From the NCBI RefSeq assembly GCF_009846885.1, contig NZ_WUWM01000007.1, positions 62,001 through 126,000 on the forward strand: a stretch of 64,000 bases of DNA, written 5' to 3'. Under the pieces are notes generated by a model. That model was given only the letters and a program-made list of their open reading frames with translations, was not told the DNA's origin and made no database searches. The stretch is from Paenibacillus puerhi (lineage in GTDB: Bacteria; Bacillota; Bacilli; Paenibacillales; NBRC-103111). Below, in pieces: positions 35,937 to 45,156 of this stretch. Both the position numbers and the translations under genes were made by a program. The first letter of the stretch is position 1. Every line of letters starts with the position of its first letter.

Positions 35937-36859
35937 ATCACGTAATCCCCCTTATATAGATCGTAAGGCGTCTCTTGGTACACATAGTAGTTCAACCAGT
36001 TGGAGAACAGCAGGTTAGCATGGGCGCGCCACGTGTTGAGCGGTGTTTTAGTCGGGTCGTCGCCTGGGTAATAATTTTTCGGTACGGCAATATCCATCCC
36101 TTTGTTGATATCGCGGTCGTATTCCGCTTTCAAGGTACACGCATCATACTCGGAATGTCCCGTTACGAAAATTTGGCGTCCGTCTCGAGTTGCGACGATG
36201 TACACGCCCGCCTCCTCCGATTCGGACAGGATCTCCAGCTCCGGCACTGCCTCGATGTCCTCGCGGCGAACCTCTGTATGACGGGACTGGGGGGCCTGGA
36301 ACATCTCGTCGAACCCGCGCACCAGCTTAACGTTAGGTCTCGTAACCGAGTGTGGGAATACGCCGAACACCTTCTCGCTGAGCCCATACTTGCGTATCCC
36401 GAAGTGATGATACAGACCGGCTTGGGCGGCCCAGCAAATATGAAGCGTCGAGGTAACATTCGTCTTGCTCCACTCCATGATTTGACGAAGTTCATTCCAG
36501 TAGGTGACCTCTTCGAAATCCATCGTTTCGACCGGAGCGCCGGTGATAATCATTCCGTCCATCCGGTCATACTTGATGTCGTCGAACGTTTTGTAGAACT
36601 GCTGCAAATGCTCTACAGAGGTATTCTTGGATGTATGGGTCTTCGGGTGCAGCAGGACGAATTCGACTTGCAGCGGCGTATTGCCGATCAGACGAAGCAA
36701 CTGCGTTTCCGTCGTTTCCTTCGTCGGCATCAGATTCAGGATAACGATACGAAGCGGGCGGATGTCCTGTTGAAACGCGACGCTTTCATCCATAACGAAA
36801 ATATTTTCGTTGCTCAGTACTTCTTTGGCGGGAAGATGGTCCGGAATTTTGATTGGCAC
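35933..36859 (-). CDS. metA: Homoserine O-acyltransferase (MetA type)
   Basis: 308 residues, close to the usual length. Motifs: [30 protein letters not shown], the catalytic Cys in [16 protein letters not shown], His/Glu in FVTGHSEYD, and [15 protein letters not shown]. It activates homoserine for methionine synthesis; many Bacillus-type MetA enzymes use acetyl-CoA rather than succinyl-CoA. First gene after the SAM-I riboswitch. Confidence 0.95.
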   Translation of the reverse strand: MPIKIPDHLPAKEVLSNENIFVMDESVAFQQDIRPLRIVILNLMPTKETTETQLLRLIGNTPLQVEFVLLHPKTHTSKNTSVEHLQQFYKTFDDIKYDRMDGMIITGAPVETMDFEEVTYWNELRQIMEWSKTNVTSTLHICWAAQAGLYHHFGIRKYGLSEKVFGVFPHSVTRPNVKLVRGFDEMFQAPQSRHTEVRREDIEAVPELEILSESEEAGVYIVATRDGRQIFVTGHSEYDACTLKAEYDRDINKGMDIAVPKNYYPGDDPTKTPLNTWRAHANLLFSNWLNYYVYQETPYDLYKGDYVI

Positions 36860-36943
36860 CTGGATTCACTCCTTTTCTTCTTAGGATTCGAATGTTCTCG
36901 CACTCTGTGCTGGAGACTGCCCCTCGCCTGCAGTTGAGCAAAC

Positions 36944-36985
36944 GAAAAAGACCTTCTTCGCACGCACGAGAGAAAGGCCTTTGTA
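36944..36985 (-). terminator. SAM-dependent terminator in the met leader
   Basis: An imperfect stem between 36951 and 36983 followed by five T on the minus strand, placed between aptamer and metA, as expected for the expression platform. Confidence 0.75.
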
Positions 36986-36997
36986 TAATACATCGTC

Positions 36998-37166
36998 CTC
37001 TCTCATCTGTCAGAGTCTTCCGGGGAATGAAGCATTCCCATAAAGGCTCCGCAAGAATTAGCACCGTGCATAGCTTGACTGCCAGCCGGTGGTGCTGACT
37101 GTTCGCCAAGACATGTCGGTTGCCGGGTATCATCGGGCTAGTCCCTCAACCTGCTCTTGATAAGAG
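36998..37166 (-). promoter_or_regulatory. SAM-I riboswitch (S-box)
   Basis: The minus strand contains the classic S-box 5' part: TCTTATCAAGAGCAGG, GAGGGACTAGCCC, then CCCGGCAACC. The 3' strand of P1, GATGAGAG, is at 37001-37008. Controls metA-metI: SAM binding should favour the downstream terminator. Confidence 0.95.
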
Positions 37167-37218
37167 TGTGAAACCGAATCTATTCAGTTGGGTTTGGTTA
37201 AAGCTTATCGTACTACCT

Positions 37219-37247
37219 ACTGTAATCGAAAAAAACCGTTGCGTCAA
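37219..37247 (-). promoter_or_regulatory. Promoter of the met operon
   Basis: -35 TTGACG (37242-37247), 17-bp spacer, -10 TACAGT (37219-37224), about 50 bp before the riboswitch. Confidence 0.7.
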
Positions 37248-37316
37248 GCGGAATCATGCACCAAGTACAGGCTTCCTCCATAGCATAGTATACGGGGATT
37301 TTCTCATACAAAGTGA

Positions 37317-37345
37317 TTGTATTCTCATTTTTGAAGGGGTATACT
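37317..37345 (+). promoter_or_regulatory. Probable corA promoter with long leader
   Basis: -35 TTGTAT (37317-37322), 17-bp spacer, -10 TATACT (37340-37345). The start codon of corA is 265 bases further on. I see no M-box or other known riboswitch in that leader and no convincing ORF. Confidence 0.6.
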
Positions 37346-37611
37346 AGACAAGTATTCGACAAACTTCTGCCTAAAGGGGTGCAGCTTTCGAATGGACGGA
37401 GACCCGATAAGTCGTTCCAATCATTCAATACAACAATTGAATACTTCGATCGGAACCCGGCTGCTATCCGCCTGTTTTCTGCCCGCCTGACGCTTGCTGG
37501 CGTCGAAAGAATCCTCGGAATTCGCCTCTAGATACAGCGGACTGCAGCATTCGGATGTAACAGCTGCGCAGCCGCGCGTTCCGCTCGGATAAACACGGAG
37601 GGGTGGAACCT

Positions 37612-38547
37612 ATGAAGGCACGCTTGGTTCAAGATGGAATTTTTACGCTTGTAGACGATATTGCACAGACCGTGGAGGCTCCTCAACACGGTTTTTATTG
37701 GATTGACGCCGAGCCGGAGGATCTGGAGCTGCTTCAGCCCCTGTTTCATCTCCATGAGCTCGCTGTAGAAGATGTGCTGACCGAGGAGGAACAGCGGCCG
37801 AAGATCGAGCTGTACGATACCCACTATTTTATCGTAGTCAACAGCATTCGGTTTGATGACGAAGAAATTTTTCTTCGCGCGCTCAACATCTTTCTCGGCA
37901 AGCATTACATTATCACGATCACCAGACAGAAGATAAACGAGATTCGTGCGTTAAAGCCTGTTCTATGGGAAGAGGAAGTAACGGCCCCCGATCAGTTTCT
38001 TTATCACTTGATGGACCTGATCGTGGATAATTATACGATAGTCGGCGACCGGATCGAGGCCAAGATCGAGAAGCTCGAAGAGGATATTTTGATGCACACC
38101 AAGAAATCTCATCTGAATGAGATCATCGGGCTGCGCAGCGAAATTTTGTGGCTGAAGAAGGTGCTCGTTCCCCAGAAGGAAGTACTTAATACTCTGAATA
38201 AGAAAGACCTGAAGCTAATCAGCGAACCGCTGCGTAAATATTTTGGCGATATCTTTGAAAACGCCGTGAAAATCTCCGAAACCTTTGACACGTTCCGCGA
38301 TTTGATGGGCAACTTGCGCGAAGCGTACCAGTCGAGTCTGGCCAGCCGTGCGAATGAAATTATGCGTGTGTTTACCGCTTTGACGACAATCTTCATGCCG
38401 CTTACCTTTATTACCGGTATCTACGGAATGAATTTCGATTATATTCCGGGGCTGCACTGGCAGTATGGCGGGATGATCGCCGTTATTACGATGGTTTGCC
38501 TAGGACTGTTTATGTTGTTATTCTTCCGCAAAAAAGACTGGCTCTGA
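37612..38547 (+). CDS. corA: CorA-family magnesium/cobalt channel
   Basis: 311 residues from the ATG eight bases after GGAGGGG. A long cytoplasmic N-terminal domain is followed by two C-terminal helices joined at the hallmark YGMNFDYIPG loop, which forms the ion entrance (GMN). The segment TALTTIFMPLTFITGIYGMN is typical. It mediates Mg2+ (or Co2+/Ni2+) uptake as a pentamer. A strong terminator follows directly. Confidence 0.95.
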   Translation: MKARLVQDGIFTLVDDIAQTVEAPQHGFYWIDAEPEDLELLQPLFHLHELAVEDVLTEEEQRPKIELYDTHYFIVVNSIRFDDEEIFLRALNIFLGKHYIITITRQKINEIRALKPVLWEEEVTAPDQFLYHLMDLIVDNYTIVGDRIEAKIEKLEEDILMHTKKSHLNEIIGLRSEILWLKKVLVPQKEVLNTLNKKDLKLISEPLRKYFGDIFENAVKISETFDTFRDLMGNLREAYQSSLASRANEIMRVFTALTTIFMPLTFITGIYGMNFDYIPGLHWQYGGMIAVITMVCLGLFMLLFFRKKDWL

Positions 38548-38562
38548 GCCAGTCTTTTTTGT
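38530..38562 (+). terminator. corA terminator
   Basis: A 13-bp stem with three-base loop overlapping the stop codon region, ending in six T. Confidence 0.92.
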
Positions 38563-38678
38563 GCTGCCTGAAGAGGTTCCGCTGTTCAAAAGGGGGCTCC
38601 TGCGGTAATCCGCTACCGGCAGCGTCCCAAGAGAGCAGTCAATGATAGCTCGACAGACATGCAGCTATTGGCGTGCTC

Positions 38679-39692
38679 TCAGCTTGCCTCCTCGTTCTGG
38701 CGGCTTCGGGCTTCCTGCCGGAACTTTAATCTCAGTAAGCGCAGCCATTCGTATGCAAGCTCCGTTTCCTTCGGCGTCAGGCTGTCCGGTCTGCTAATCT
38801 TCTGTAAAATCGGCTTCAGGTACCGGTCGCCTTGCTGTTCAAAGGCCTGCCATGCCAGCTCGCGCTCTGCGGACGGAACGCGCTCAAGAGCCAGGTCGAT
38901 ATAAGGGGCCAGATCGTATCCTTCCCGGTCCAGCTCTTCGACCCAGCCGACCAGCACGCGGCGCTGCACCTGCAACGTCGCCTGCAGCTCATCCAGCATT
39001 TCCCCCCGGGCAACGGCCTCCAGCAGCTTTCGCTTATTTTCAAGCTTGTCCGATTCCGCCTTACGCTTGCGTTCCTTCTCCTCCAGCAGCCAGCCATTAA
39101 TTTCCGCCGGATGGACCTGCTCCGCGACCCAATCCAGCGGGAAGGCCGTGCTTCGTTCAACCTGGACGGTAAGGGCGAGAATTTCCTTAGCAAACTTTTC
39201 GGCTCTTGACTTGCCCATCCCCGGAAGCTGGCGCAGCTCTTCTTCCGTATGGGGGATGAACGCGCTGATCATCTTGAGAAGCCGATTCGTCGCGACGATA
39301 AAAGGAGCCTTGCCCTCCTGCGCCGCTTGTTTGAGTCTCCATTGTCTCAGCGCTTCATACAGCACTTCATCGGCATTCCGCTCGCTGTAATAGTTCAGCA
39401 GTTGGGTATGAGCCGTCCGCTCGTCAAGAGTATCCAGTTCACTGACACGAACCTCCAGCAGAGGCTTGTATCCGTCACATTGCTTAGCGAAAACTTGTTC
39501 CCGGAACGTCTTCAGCATCTCCTCCCATTGAAGCCCCTCATACCAAGTTTCCTGAAGGCTTGTTCCATCCTCCTGGGCTTCACTCCACATGACATACCAT
39601 ACCCCGAGCTCCTCTCCTACGGAAACCTGTCCGGTCCGAACGCTCCCAGACTCCTCCACCTTCTCCATGCTGTTTAAAAACATCAGATTCAT
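38679..39692 (-). CDS. HRDC-domain protein with C-terminal helix-turn-helix
   Basis: 337 residues from the ATG seven bases after GGGAGGG. The N-terminal ~90 residues are of unknown type. The HRDC domain covers about 120-200 (RQWRLKQAAQEGKAPFIVATNRLLKMISAFIPHTEEELRQLPGMGKSRAEKFAKEIL), a nucleic-acid-binding module of RecQ helicases and RNase D. A C-terminal RQC/winged-helix-like part follows. There is no helicase or nuclease motif, so it probably binds nucleic acid without catalysis. Its leader contains a terminator hairpin. Confidence 0.8.
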   Translation of the reverse strand: MNLMFLNSMEKVEESGSVRTGQVSVGEELGVWYVMWSEAQEDGTSLQETWYEGLQWEEMLKTFREQVFAKQCDGYKPLLEVRVSELDTLDERTAHTQLLNYYSERNADEVLYEALRQWRLKQAAQEGKAPFIVATNRLLKMISAFIPHTEEELRQLPGMGKSRAEKFAKEILALTVQVERSTAFPLDWVAEQVHPAEINGWLLEEKERKRKAESDKLENKRKLLEAVARGEMLDELQATLQVQRRVLVGWVEELDREGYDLAPYIDLALERVPSAERELAWQAFEQQGDRYLKPILQKISRPDSLTPKETELAYEWLRLLRLKFRQEARSRQNEEAS

Positions 39693-39725
39693 TCCAAAAC
39701 CCTCCCTATGAGCTGAATTTGGCAT

Positions 39726-39834
39726 CAAACGCAAAAAAGACACCGCTCTTCCCGCTAAGGGAAAAGAGGTGCCTCCTCTATAGATTGCGTTTGAAATTAT
39801 TCCCATAATACCATAAACCAACTTGAAGCGTCAA
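39726..39834 (-). promoter_or_regulatory. Promoter and terminator-containing leader of the HRDC gene
   Basis: -35 TTGACG (39829-39834), 18-bp spacer, -10 TATTAT (39805-39810). Only a few bases after the expected start, CAAACGC (39787-39793) can pair with GCGTTTG (39726-39732), closing around a 13-bp hairpin (39741-39771) that is followed by six T. The result is a ~68-base compact element that would terminate transcription before the gene unless something prevents it. Confidence 0.6.
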
Positions 39835-39946
39835 TCTGATCCAATGACTTGCCCTTATCTTCAATTTCTGATGGATAAACCTGAGCCTACTCGGTTACAT
39901 TAACAAAAATAATCCATGCAAGAATAAGGGAAGGGGATTCGTACAA

Positions 39947-40243
39947 ATGACAGATTCCGATCGCGCAAATGAAGGCTTCGTTGAGGAAGCACCTGAGCGA
40001 AAATATACAGACTTTGAAACGGTGGAATCCGCCCGCAACGATCTGACTGCCGAGGAATTTCCCGAGGGACCTTACGGAAGCGACCTCTTGACCGAATCTT
40101 TGGGCAAAAGCAGTCCATGGCGAGCGGATCAAAGGTCTCAGAACCGCTTCTCCTACGAGAATCGCCAGCTTCACGCCGGCTTGCCGCGGGATTATCCCGG
40201 CGATCATCGTATGCATGACTCCAGCGAGGAAGACGAAGGCTAG
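39947..40243 (+). CDS. Acidic hypothetical protein
   Basis: 98 residues, start with GGGAAGGGGA nine bases upstream. Strongly acidic and hydrophilic, no Cys, no membrane segment, ends SSEEDEG. Contains FETVESARNDLTAEEFPEGPYG. Family not recognised. A hairpin follows within ten bases of the stop, which supports a real gene. Confidence 0.6.
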   Translation: MTDSDRANEGFVEEAPERKYTDFETVESARNDLTAEEFPEGPYGSDLLTESLGKSSPWRADQRSQNRFSYENRQLHAGLPRDYPGDHRMHDSSEEDEG

Positions 40244-40249
40244 ACTCCT

Positions 40250-40286
40250 TATAGAGTTCCGCTCCGCTTCGGAAGCGGACTCTATC
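40250..40286 (+). terminator. Terminator after the acidic protein gene
   Basis: An ATAGAGT/ACTCTAT stem with a GC-rich interior; the T-tract is short. Confidence 0.6.
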
Positions 40287-40298
40287 TCCAAACACCCA

Positions 40299-41146
40299 TT
40301 ACGACAATGGGCGCAGGGAACGAATTTCCGCCTCCGTCAATCCCGTGGCTTTGGCAATCGTCTGGATGTCGATACCCATAGATAGCAAATTAATAGCGGT
40401 TTCTGCTTTGCCTTGCGCCTTTCCTTCTTCCCTCCCTTCCTCTCTTGCCCCTTCCATCCGGGAAACCTCGTCACGCAAAGCTTTCATCCGTGCCTGATAA
40501 GCTAGTCTTGTCGCTTCATCCTGACTTAAAAATTCCAGCGTATCCATCGCTTTCTTCAGCATCGGCTCATTCACCTGCAACGCCTCCCAGCTCAGTTTGT
40601 CAACTCCCTTTAGAAAAAGCAGCCAGTTTACCAAGCCGCCTCCGACCGGCACCCGCTGCTCTTGAAGCTTGGTCAGCTCCAAAACGTGCACCTCGATATC
40701 GTCAATTAACGGAATTAGCGTATGATCTTCCCGCAAATGAAACACACTATGATAACGGTCATGTGGCAAGCATGAATAATTAAGGATATTAATTGTTACG
40801 CATTTTTTCAAGAGGTTATAGTTATCGCCCTTCCGAATCTGGTGATAATACATCTCGCTCCAGTAGAATAGCGTACGCTTCTCCATATTATACGGATTAA
40901 ACAGCTGCATCTCGATATTAATCAGCTTGCCTGTCGTTGTTCGAGCCTTGATATCAAGTATCGATTGCTTTTCCTCCGGCTATCCCGGTCCGTGAACGTG
41001 TTGACCAGTATAATTTCGGTCAGTGGAGGCTCTCCCGCTTCCAGAAAGGTGCTGTTGAGAAAAGCAAGAAGTACATCCTTATTGCTCTCGCTGCCAAAAA
41101 TACGCTTGAACACAAAATCTACTCTGGGGTCGAGCAATTCATTCAT
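40299..41146 (-). pseudogene. Frameshifted Rpn/PD-(D/E)xK transposase-family nuclease gene
   Basis: Two adjacent frames make one protein of this family. The first gives MNELLDPRVDFVFKRIFGSESNKDVLLAFLNS and breaks off after TDRDS. The second continues with EEKQSILDIKARTTTGKLINIEMQLFNPYNMEKRTLFYWSEMY and ends in an EGREEGKAQGKAE tail. Loss of one C near 40976-40981 (GCCGGAG where GCCCGGAG would restore frame) explains the break. The catalytic Asp (LDIKA) and Glu (IEMQ) fall just after it, so the product should be dead. The promoter carries a LexA-type box. Confidence 0.85.
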
Positions 41147-41235
41147 CCAACGCTCACTCCGTTTCATTCATTATACCACGCATCTGTGCTTTCATACACG
41201 TAGGATGGGATGCAAGCTGTCTAACTACTAAGTGT

Positions 41236-41265
41236 AGTATACAGGAACATATGTTCCTAAATCAA
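41236..41265 (-). promoter_or_regulatory. Promoter of the Rpn-like gene with a LexA (SOS) box
   Basis: -35 TTGATT (41260-41265), 18-bp spacer, -10 TATACT (41236-41241). The spacer is filled by the perfect palindrome AGGAACATATGTTCCT (41243-41258), which contains the Bacillus LexA core GAACATATGTTC. Confidence 0.7.
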
Positions 41266-41309
41266 ATAAAAAAAGCCGCTTCGGGTTCTAAATCCCGAAA
41301 CGGCTTTAA
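41266..41309 (-). terminator. ilvD terminator
   Basis: A 14-15 bp stem with AAAGCCG/CGGCTTT ends, followed on the minus strand by a T-run. Confidence 0.88.
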
Positions 41310-41322
41310 AGTGAAATCCTAT

Positions 41323-43008
41323 CTAAACTTTCATAACGCCGCCTGTGCTGGCAGAAGTAACAAGCTTGGAGTAGCGGGCCAAGTAGCCCGTCTTTACCTT
41401 CGGCTCGAAGCCTTTCCAGTTGGCTTTGCGTTTTTCCATTTCTTCATCGCTGATTTCCAGTTGAATGGTGCGGTTTTTGAGATCCAGCTCAATGATATCG
41501 CCATCCTCGACGAATGCGATCGGACCGCCCTCAGCCGCTTCCGGCGAAATATGGCCGATGCTGATGCCGCGGGATGCGCCTGAGAAACGACCGTCGGTAA
41601 TCAGACCGACTTTTGCGCCAAGCCCCATTCCGACAATTTGGGATGTCGGAGCGAGCATTTCCGGCATACCCGGTCCGCCCTTCGGACCTTCGTAGCGTAT
41701 GACGACGACATGACCTTCTTTGACTTTACCGTTCGCGATACCTTCGAGCGCCGTTTCCTGCGAATCGAAGCAGATCGCAGGCCCTCTGTGGTATCCGCCG
41801 ACCGACTTATCTACTGCGCCGACCTTGATGATCGAGCCGTTAGGAGCCAGGTTGCCGAACAATACGGCGAGGCCGCCTTCTTCAGAATGCGGATTGTCGA
41901 GCGGACGAATAACGTCTGTGTTCAAAATCTCGCAGCCCGCCACATTTTCAGCCAGCGTTTTCGCAGTTACCGTGATACGAGTGCCATCGATAGCGCCCGG
42001 CTTTTTCAGCAGCTCGTTGAGGATCGCGCTTACGCCGCCGGCATTGTGCACATCCTCGATGTGATAATCAGAGGCCGGTGCAATTTTAGCAAGATGCGGA
42101 ACGCGCTTAGCCACTTCGTTGATCCGCTCGATCGGGTATTCGAAGCCTGCTTCATGCGCTAAAGCGAGCGTATGCAGCACGGTGTTGGTCGAACCGCCCA
42201 TCGCCATGTCCAGCGCGAACGCATTGTCGATCGCCTCGATCGTCACGATATCGCGAGGCTTGATGTCCAGCTTGATCAATTCCATCAGCTGTGTCGCAGA
42301 ACGCTTAACAAACTCTCTCCGTTCCGGAGCGACAGCCAGAATCGTGCCGTTGCCCGGCAGTGCCAAGCCAAGACCTTCAGCCAGACAGTTCATCGAGTTG
42401 GCTGTGAACATACCCGAACAGGAACCGCAAGTCGGACATCCGTACTGCTCCAGCTCCTGCAGACCCTTCTCGTCGATTTTACCCGCTTGAAAAGCGCCTA
42501 CGCCTTCGAATACGGAAGACAGCGAGATCGAACGGCCATCGCTTGTTTTACCGGCCTTCATCGGGCCCCCGCTGACGAACAGCGTTGGAATATTGACGCG
42601 CAGCGCGCCCATCATCATGCCCGGGGTGATCTTGTCGCAGTTCGGGATACAAACCATGCCGTCGAACCAATGCGCGGAGACCACCGTCTCCAGCGAGTCT
42701 GCGATAATCTCGCGGCTGGGCAGCGAGTAGCGCATACCAATGTGCCCCATCGCGATGCCATCGTCGACGCCGATGGTATTAAACTCGAACGGAACGCCGC
42801 CCGCTTCGCGAATGGCCTCCTTAACCAGCTTGCCGAACTCCTGCAGGTGGACGTGACCCGGTACGATATCGATATAAGAGTTGCAAACCGCTATAAACGG
42901 CTTATCGAAATCTTCTTCCTTGACTCCTGCGGCACGCAGCAAGCTGCGGTGCGGTGCGCGGTCGAAGCCTTTTTTGATCATATCACTTCTCATCTTTGTC
43001 TTGGCCAT
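41323..43008 (-). CDS. ilvD: Dihydroxy-acid dehydratase
   Basis: 561 residues. Makes 2-oxo acids for valine, leucine and isoleucine. An Fe-S enzyme: cluster cysteines in [18 protein letters not shown] and [17 protein letters not shown]; other family blocks include [13 protein letters not shown] and the C-terminal [19 protein letters not shown]. It stands alone here, not beside other ilv genes, and no T-box was seen in the 250 bases upstream. Confidence 0.97.
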   Translation of the reverse strand: MAKTKMRSDMIKKGFDRAPHRSLLRAAGVKEEDFDKPFIAVCNSYIDIVPGHVHLQEFGKLVKEAIREAGGVPFEFNTIGVDDGIAMGHIGMRYSLPSREIIADSLETVVSAHWFDGMVCIPNCDKITPGMMMGALRVNIPTLFVSGGPMKAGKTSDGRSISLSSVFEGVGAFQAGKIDEKGLQELEQYGCPTCGSCSGMFTANSMNCLAEGLGLALPGNGTILAVAPERREFVKRSATQLMELIKLDIKPRDIVTIEAIDNAFALDMAMGGSTNTVLHTLALAHEAGFEYPIERINEVAKRVPHLAKIAPASDYHIEDVHNAGGVSAILNELLKKPGAIDGTRITVTAKTLAENVAGCEILNTDVIRPLDNPHSEEGGLAVLFGNLAPNGSIIKVGAVDKSVGGYHRGPAICFDSQETALEGIANGKVKEGHVVVIRYEGPKGGPGMPEMLAPTSQIVGMGLGAKVGLITDGRFSGASRGISIGHISPEAAEGGPIAFVEDGDIIELDLKNRTIQLEISDEEMEKRKANWKGFEPKVKTGYLARYSKLVTSASTGGVMKV

Positions 43009-43262
43009 CTCGGGTGTTAGCCTCCGTTTCTATCCATCGCTTCCGATCAGGTTGCCTCCCGTTCCTGGTAGACTCCGATCGGTTGACTATTAAATTTGCT
43101 CTATCGATTGTACCATGTTTCGTCCCAAATGGGAACGAACGGCTGAGCGGAAAATCAGACCGCTGACAGATTTCCCGGAGCCTTTTGCCGCCTCGCGCTC
43201 AAATCTGGTATAATGCGTGTGACTGTGGATCGATGGATAAAAGAAAGCGGTGGACATCTGAT

Positions 43263-43556
43263 ATGACGGAATTCGATTATTTATATGACGGCACGGAAGA
43301 AACCAAGACGCGCTTCGTTTGCTTCGTAGGCGATACGATGCGGCGCTTTGATCTCGCCATTACGACGACGAACCGGTTCTACGGCAAGAAGCTCGTCACG
43401 GATATGCAGAGCGGCCGAACGGCGGTACTCGGCCCCGACGATCTCGAAGCCGAAGGGTATCTGGAGCATGCTTATAAACTGACCGAGGAAGAAGCCGCCG
43501 AATTGGGCGAGTTTCTTAGCGCGATTCTTGGTCCGGTACATTTTACGGATCTATAG
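43263..43556 (+). CDS. DUF3055-type conserved protein
   Basis: 97 residues from the internal ATG giving MTEFDYLYDGTEETKTRFVCFVG; the upstream in-frame part is not conserved-looking. The sequence RRFDLAITTTNRFYGKKLVTDMQSGRTAVLGPDDLEAEGYLEHAY matches my recollection of the small DUF3055 family of Bacillales. Function unknown. A long hairpin follows. Confidence 0.75.
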   Translation: MTEFDYLYDGTEETKTRFVCFVGDTMRRFDLAITTTNRFYGKKLVTDMQSGRTAVLGPDDLEAEGYLEHAYKLTEEEAAELGEFLSAILGPVHFTDL

Positions 43557-43613
43557 GTTTTTCTAGCCGAAGCCGACACGACAACCGTCACCGGACGGAC
43601 ATGTCATCGCCAA

Positions 43614-43664
43614 TAACCGTCTCATCGCGTACCCGGATGTTCCGGGCACCATGAGACGGTTTAT
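43614..43664. terminator. Hairpin between convergent genes
   Basis: An 11-bp outer stem (AACCGTCTCAT with ATGAGACGGTT) plus an inner GC stem; weak T-tails. Probably bidirectional. Confidence 0.65.
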
Positions 43665-43705
43665 TCGCATGCCGGTTATTTCGAACGCTCAACGCGCGCC
43701 CTCAG

Positions 43706-44023
43706 CTACCTTTTCACTAAATCCTCACGTACCGGCGTAAAGGAGTCCAGCAGCTTGCTCGGTGAAAGCGCCCGACAGCCATGCATGGCTCCGCTTGGGA
43801 TATAAATCGTTTCACCGGCCGCGATCGTCTGCTTCTCACCATCCACGGTAAATTCGAGCTTGCCCTCCAGACAATAAGAAAGCTGCTCATGGGGATGGCT
43901 GTGCTGGTAACCCTCGGCCCCTTCCTCGAAATGAACCTCCATCATCATGATCCCTGCTCCGGGCTCGAATATTTTACGCTTCACTCCAGGTTCAGCATTT
44001 TCCCATACATTGATATTGCTCAT
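43706..44023 (-). CDS. Cupin-domain protein
   Basis: 105 residues, start MSNINVWENAEPGVKRKIF. A single cupin with both motifs: YQHSHPHEQLSYCLEGKLEF (metal-binding His-x-His, Glu) and GETIYIPSGAMHGCRAL (third His). Similar small cupins occur near sugar or polyketide metabolism; no specific role can be given. Confidence 0.85.
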   Translation of the reverse strand: MSNINVWENAEPGVKRKIFEPGAGIMMMEVHFEEGAEGYQHSHPHEQLSYCLEGKLEFTVDGEKQTIAAGETIYIPSGAMHGCRALSPSKLLDSFTPVREDLVKR

Positions 44024-44149
44024 CTTGGCACACGCCTTTCGCTCTAGGGTAGCTGCGCCTCGCATGGCGCGGTCGCTTCCATTATATCGAAAACTCCGCA
44101 GCCTGTCGCAGTGGATTCTTCAGATGAGGTATGGTTTTTTTCGGCTGGG

Positions 44150-44662
44150 CTACTCCCACGCGAACCGCGTCGTCAGCACATCGGCGAACTTCTTGCTCTG
44201 CTCTCTCCGCTGCCTGCGCATCTCGGCGCGGTGCTCCGCCGTCTCATGCAGTCGAATTTCCTCGGCCGTCTCGGGCACGACTCTGGGCACCTTCACCGGA
44301 TGGTTCTGCTCGTCCAGCGCGACGAAGGTCAGGAACGAAGTGGCGGCGATATCCCGCTCACCGGTGCGCAGATCCTCCTTGATCACCTTAACGAATACCT
44401 CCATAGAGCTTCTACCCGTCCACGTGACGAAGGATTCGAAGCACACGGAATCCGTAGGGCGGATCGGCGTCAGGAAGTCGACGGAATCGGTAGAAGCCGT
44501 TACGACGCTGCACCGGCAGTGCTTGTAGGCGGCGATGGACGCAATATCGTCGATATAGGCCATCAGCTTGCCTCCGAACAGCGTATTGTGATTGTTCACA
44601 TCGGTAGGAAATACCCGGTTTGTTTTGTAACATCGGGTTTCTTTGACATAGCGTTGCTCCAT
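44150..44662 (-). CDS. Hotdog-fold acyl-CoA thioesterase (YkhA-like)
   Basis: 170 residues from the ATG that follows GAGGAGGAG; a start at 44713 would add 17 residues absent from relatives. NRVFPTDVNNHNTLFGGKLMAYIDDIASIAA and the later DSVDFLTPIRPTDSV and VPRVVPETAEE are typical of the YkhA/BFIT cytosolic thioesterases. It hydrolyses acyl-CoAs. Confidence 0.88.
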   Translation of the reverse strand: MEQRYVKETRCYKTNRVFPTDVNNHNTLFGGKLMAYIDDIASIAAYKHCRCSVVTASTDSVDFLTPIRPTDSVCFESFVTWTGRSSMEVFVKVIKEDLRTGERDIAATSFLTFVALDEQNHPVKVPRVVPETAEEIRLHETAEHRAEMRRQRREQSKKFADVLTTRFAWE

Positions 44663-44923
44663 AACGGCAGGCTCCTCCTCGGGATGCTCAGGCTTGGCAA
44701 GATTTTTGCCCATCCGGCCTCAAGACCGGCGGCTTGTGTGCCCACATTATACATCGCGTCCTTCCTTCCAGGCTAGAAGCAAATCGCTGTCTGTCTGCCG
44801 CATCGCCTCTTGGTCCCCCCCTCTGCCGCCTTCTATATTGCTACCGGCCGCTCCATCAGGTACACTTCTTAACGAAGGGGACATGTACGCTTGTTCACCC
44901 GCCTACAAAGGAGTTGGAACCGA

Positions 44924-45136
44924 GTGGCCCAAAATCGACGCCTGCTCACCGATCAGGATTTTCAGGAAGCGGCTGACCGCCAGAGACCTATCCGCGTATT
45001 CAAGGACGACCATGTCGTCGATTTCGGCGGAATTATCGTCCGTTTTACCGAGGAGACGGTCGTGATTCAGACGGGCGTCAGCGACTTGACCTATCATTCG
45101 CGCACAGCCTGTGAATTTTTCGAGACGCGCAAGTAA
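44924..45136 (+). CDS. Small conserved-looking hypothetical protein
   Basis: 70 residues from a GTG ten bases after AAAGGAG. The middle portion (PIRVFKDDHVVDFGGIIVRFTEETVVIQTGVSDLTYHSRTACEFFE) has regular beta-strand alternation. No family recognised. A hairpin (about 45143-45177) follows and overlaps the end of bpsA on the other strand. Confidence 0.6.
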   Translation: MAQNRRLLTDQDFQEAADRQRPIRVFKDDHVVDFGGIIVRFTEETVVIQTGVSDLTYHSRTACEFFETRK

Positions 45137-45156
45137 CGTCTATGAGACCTGGCCCT

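Noticed and set aside
37313-37531. 72-codon frame in the corA leader
   Set aside because: No ribosome site and no recognisable protein features.
37346-37611. M-box magnesium riboswitch before corA
   Set aside because: Searched by eye for the conserved M-box blocks and did not find them.
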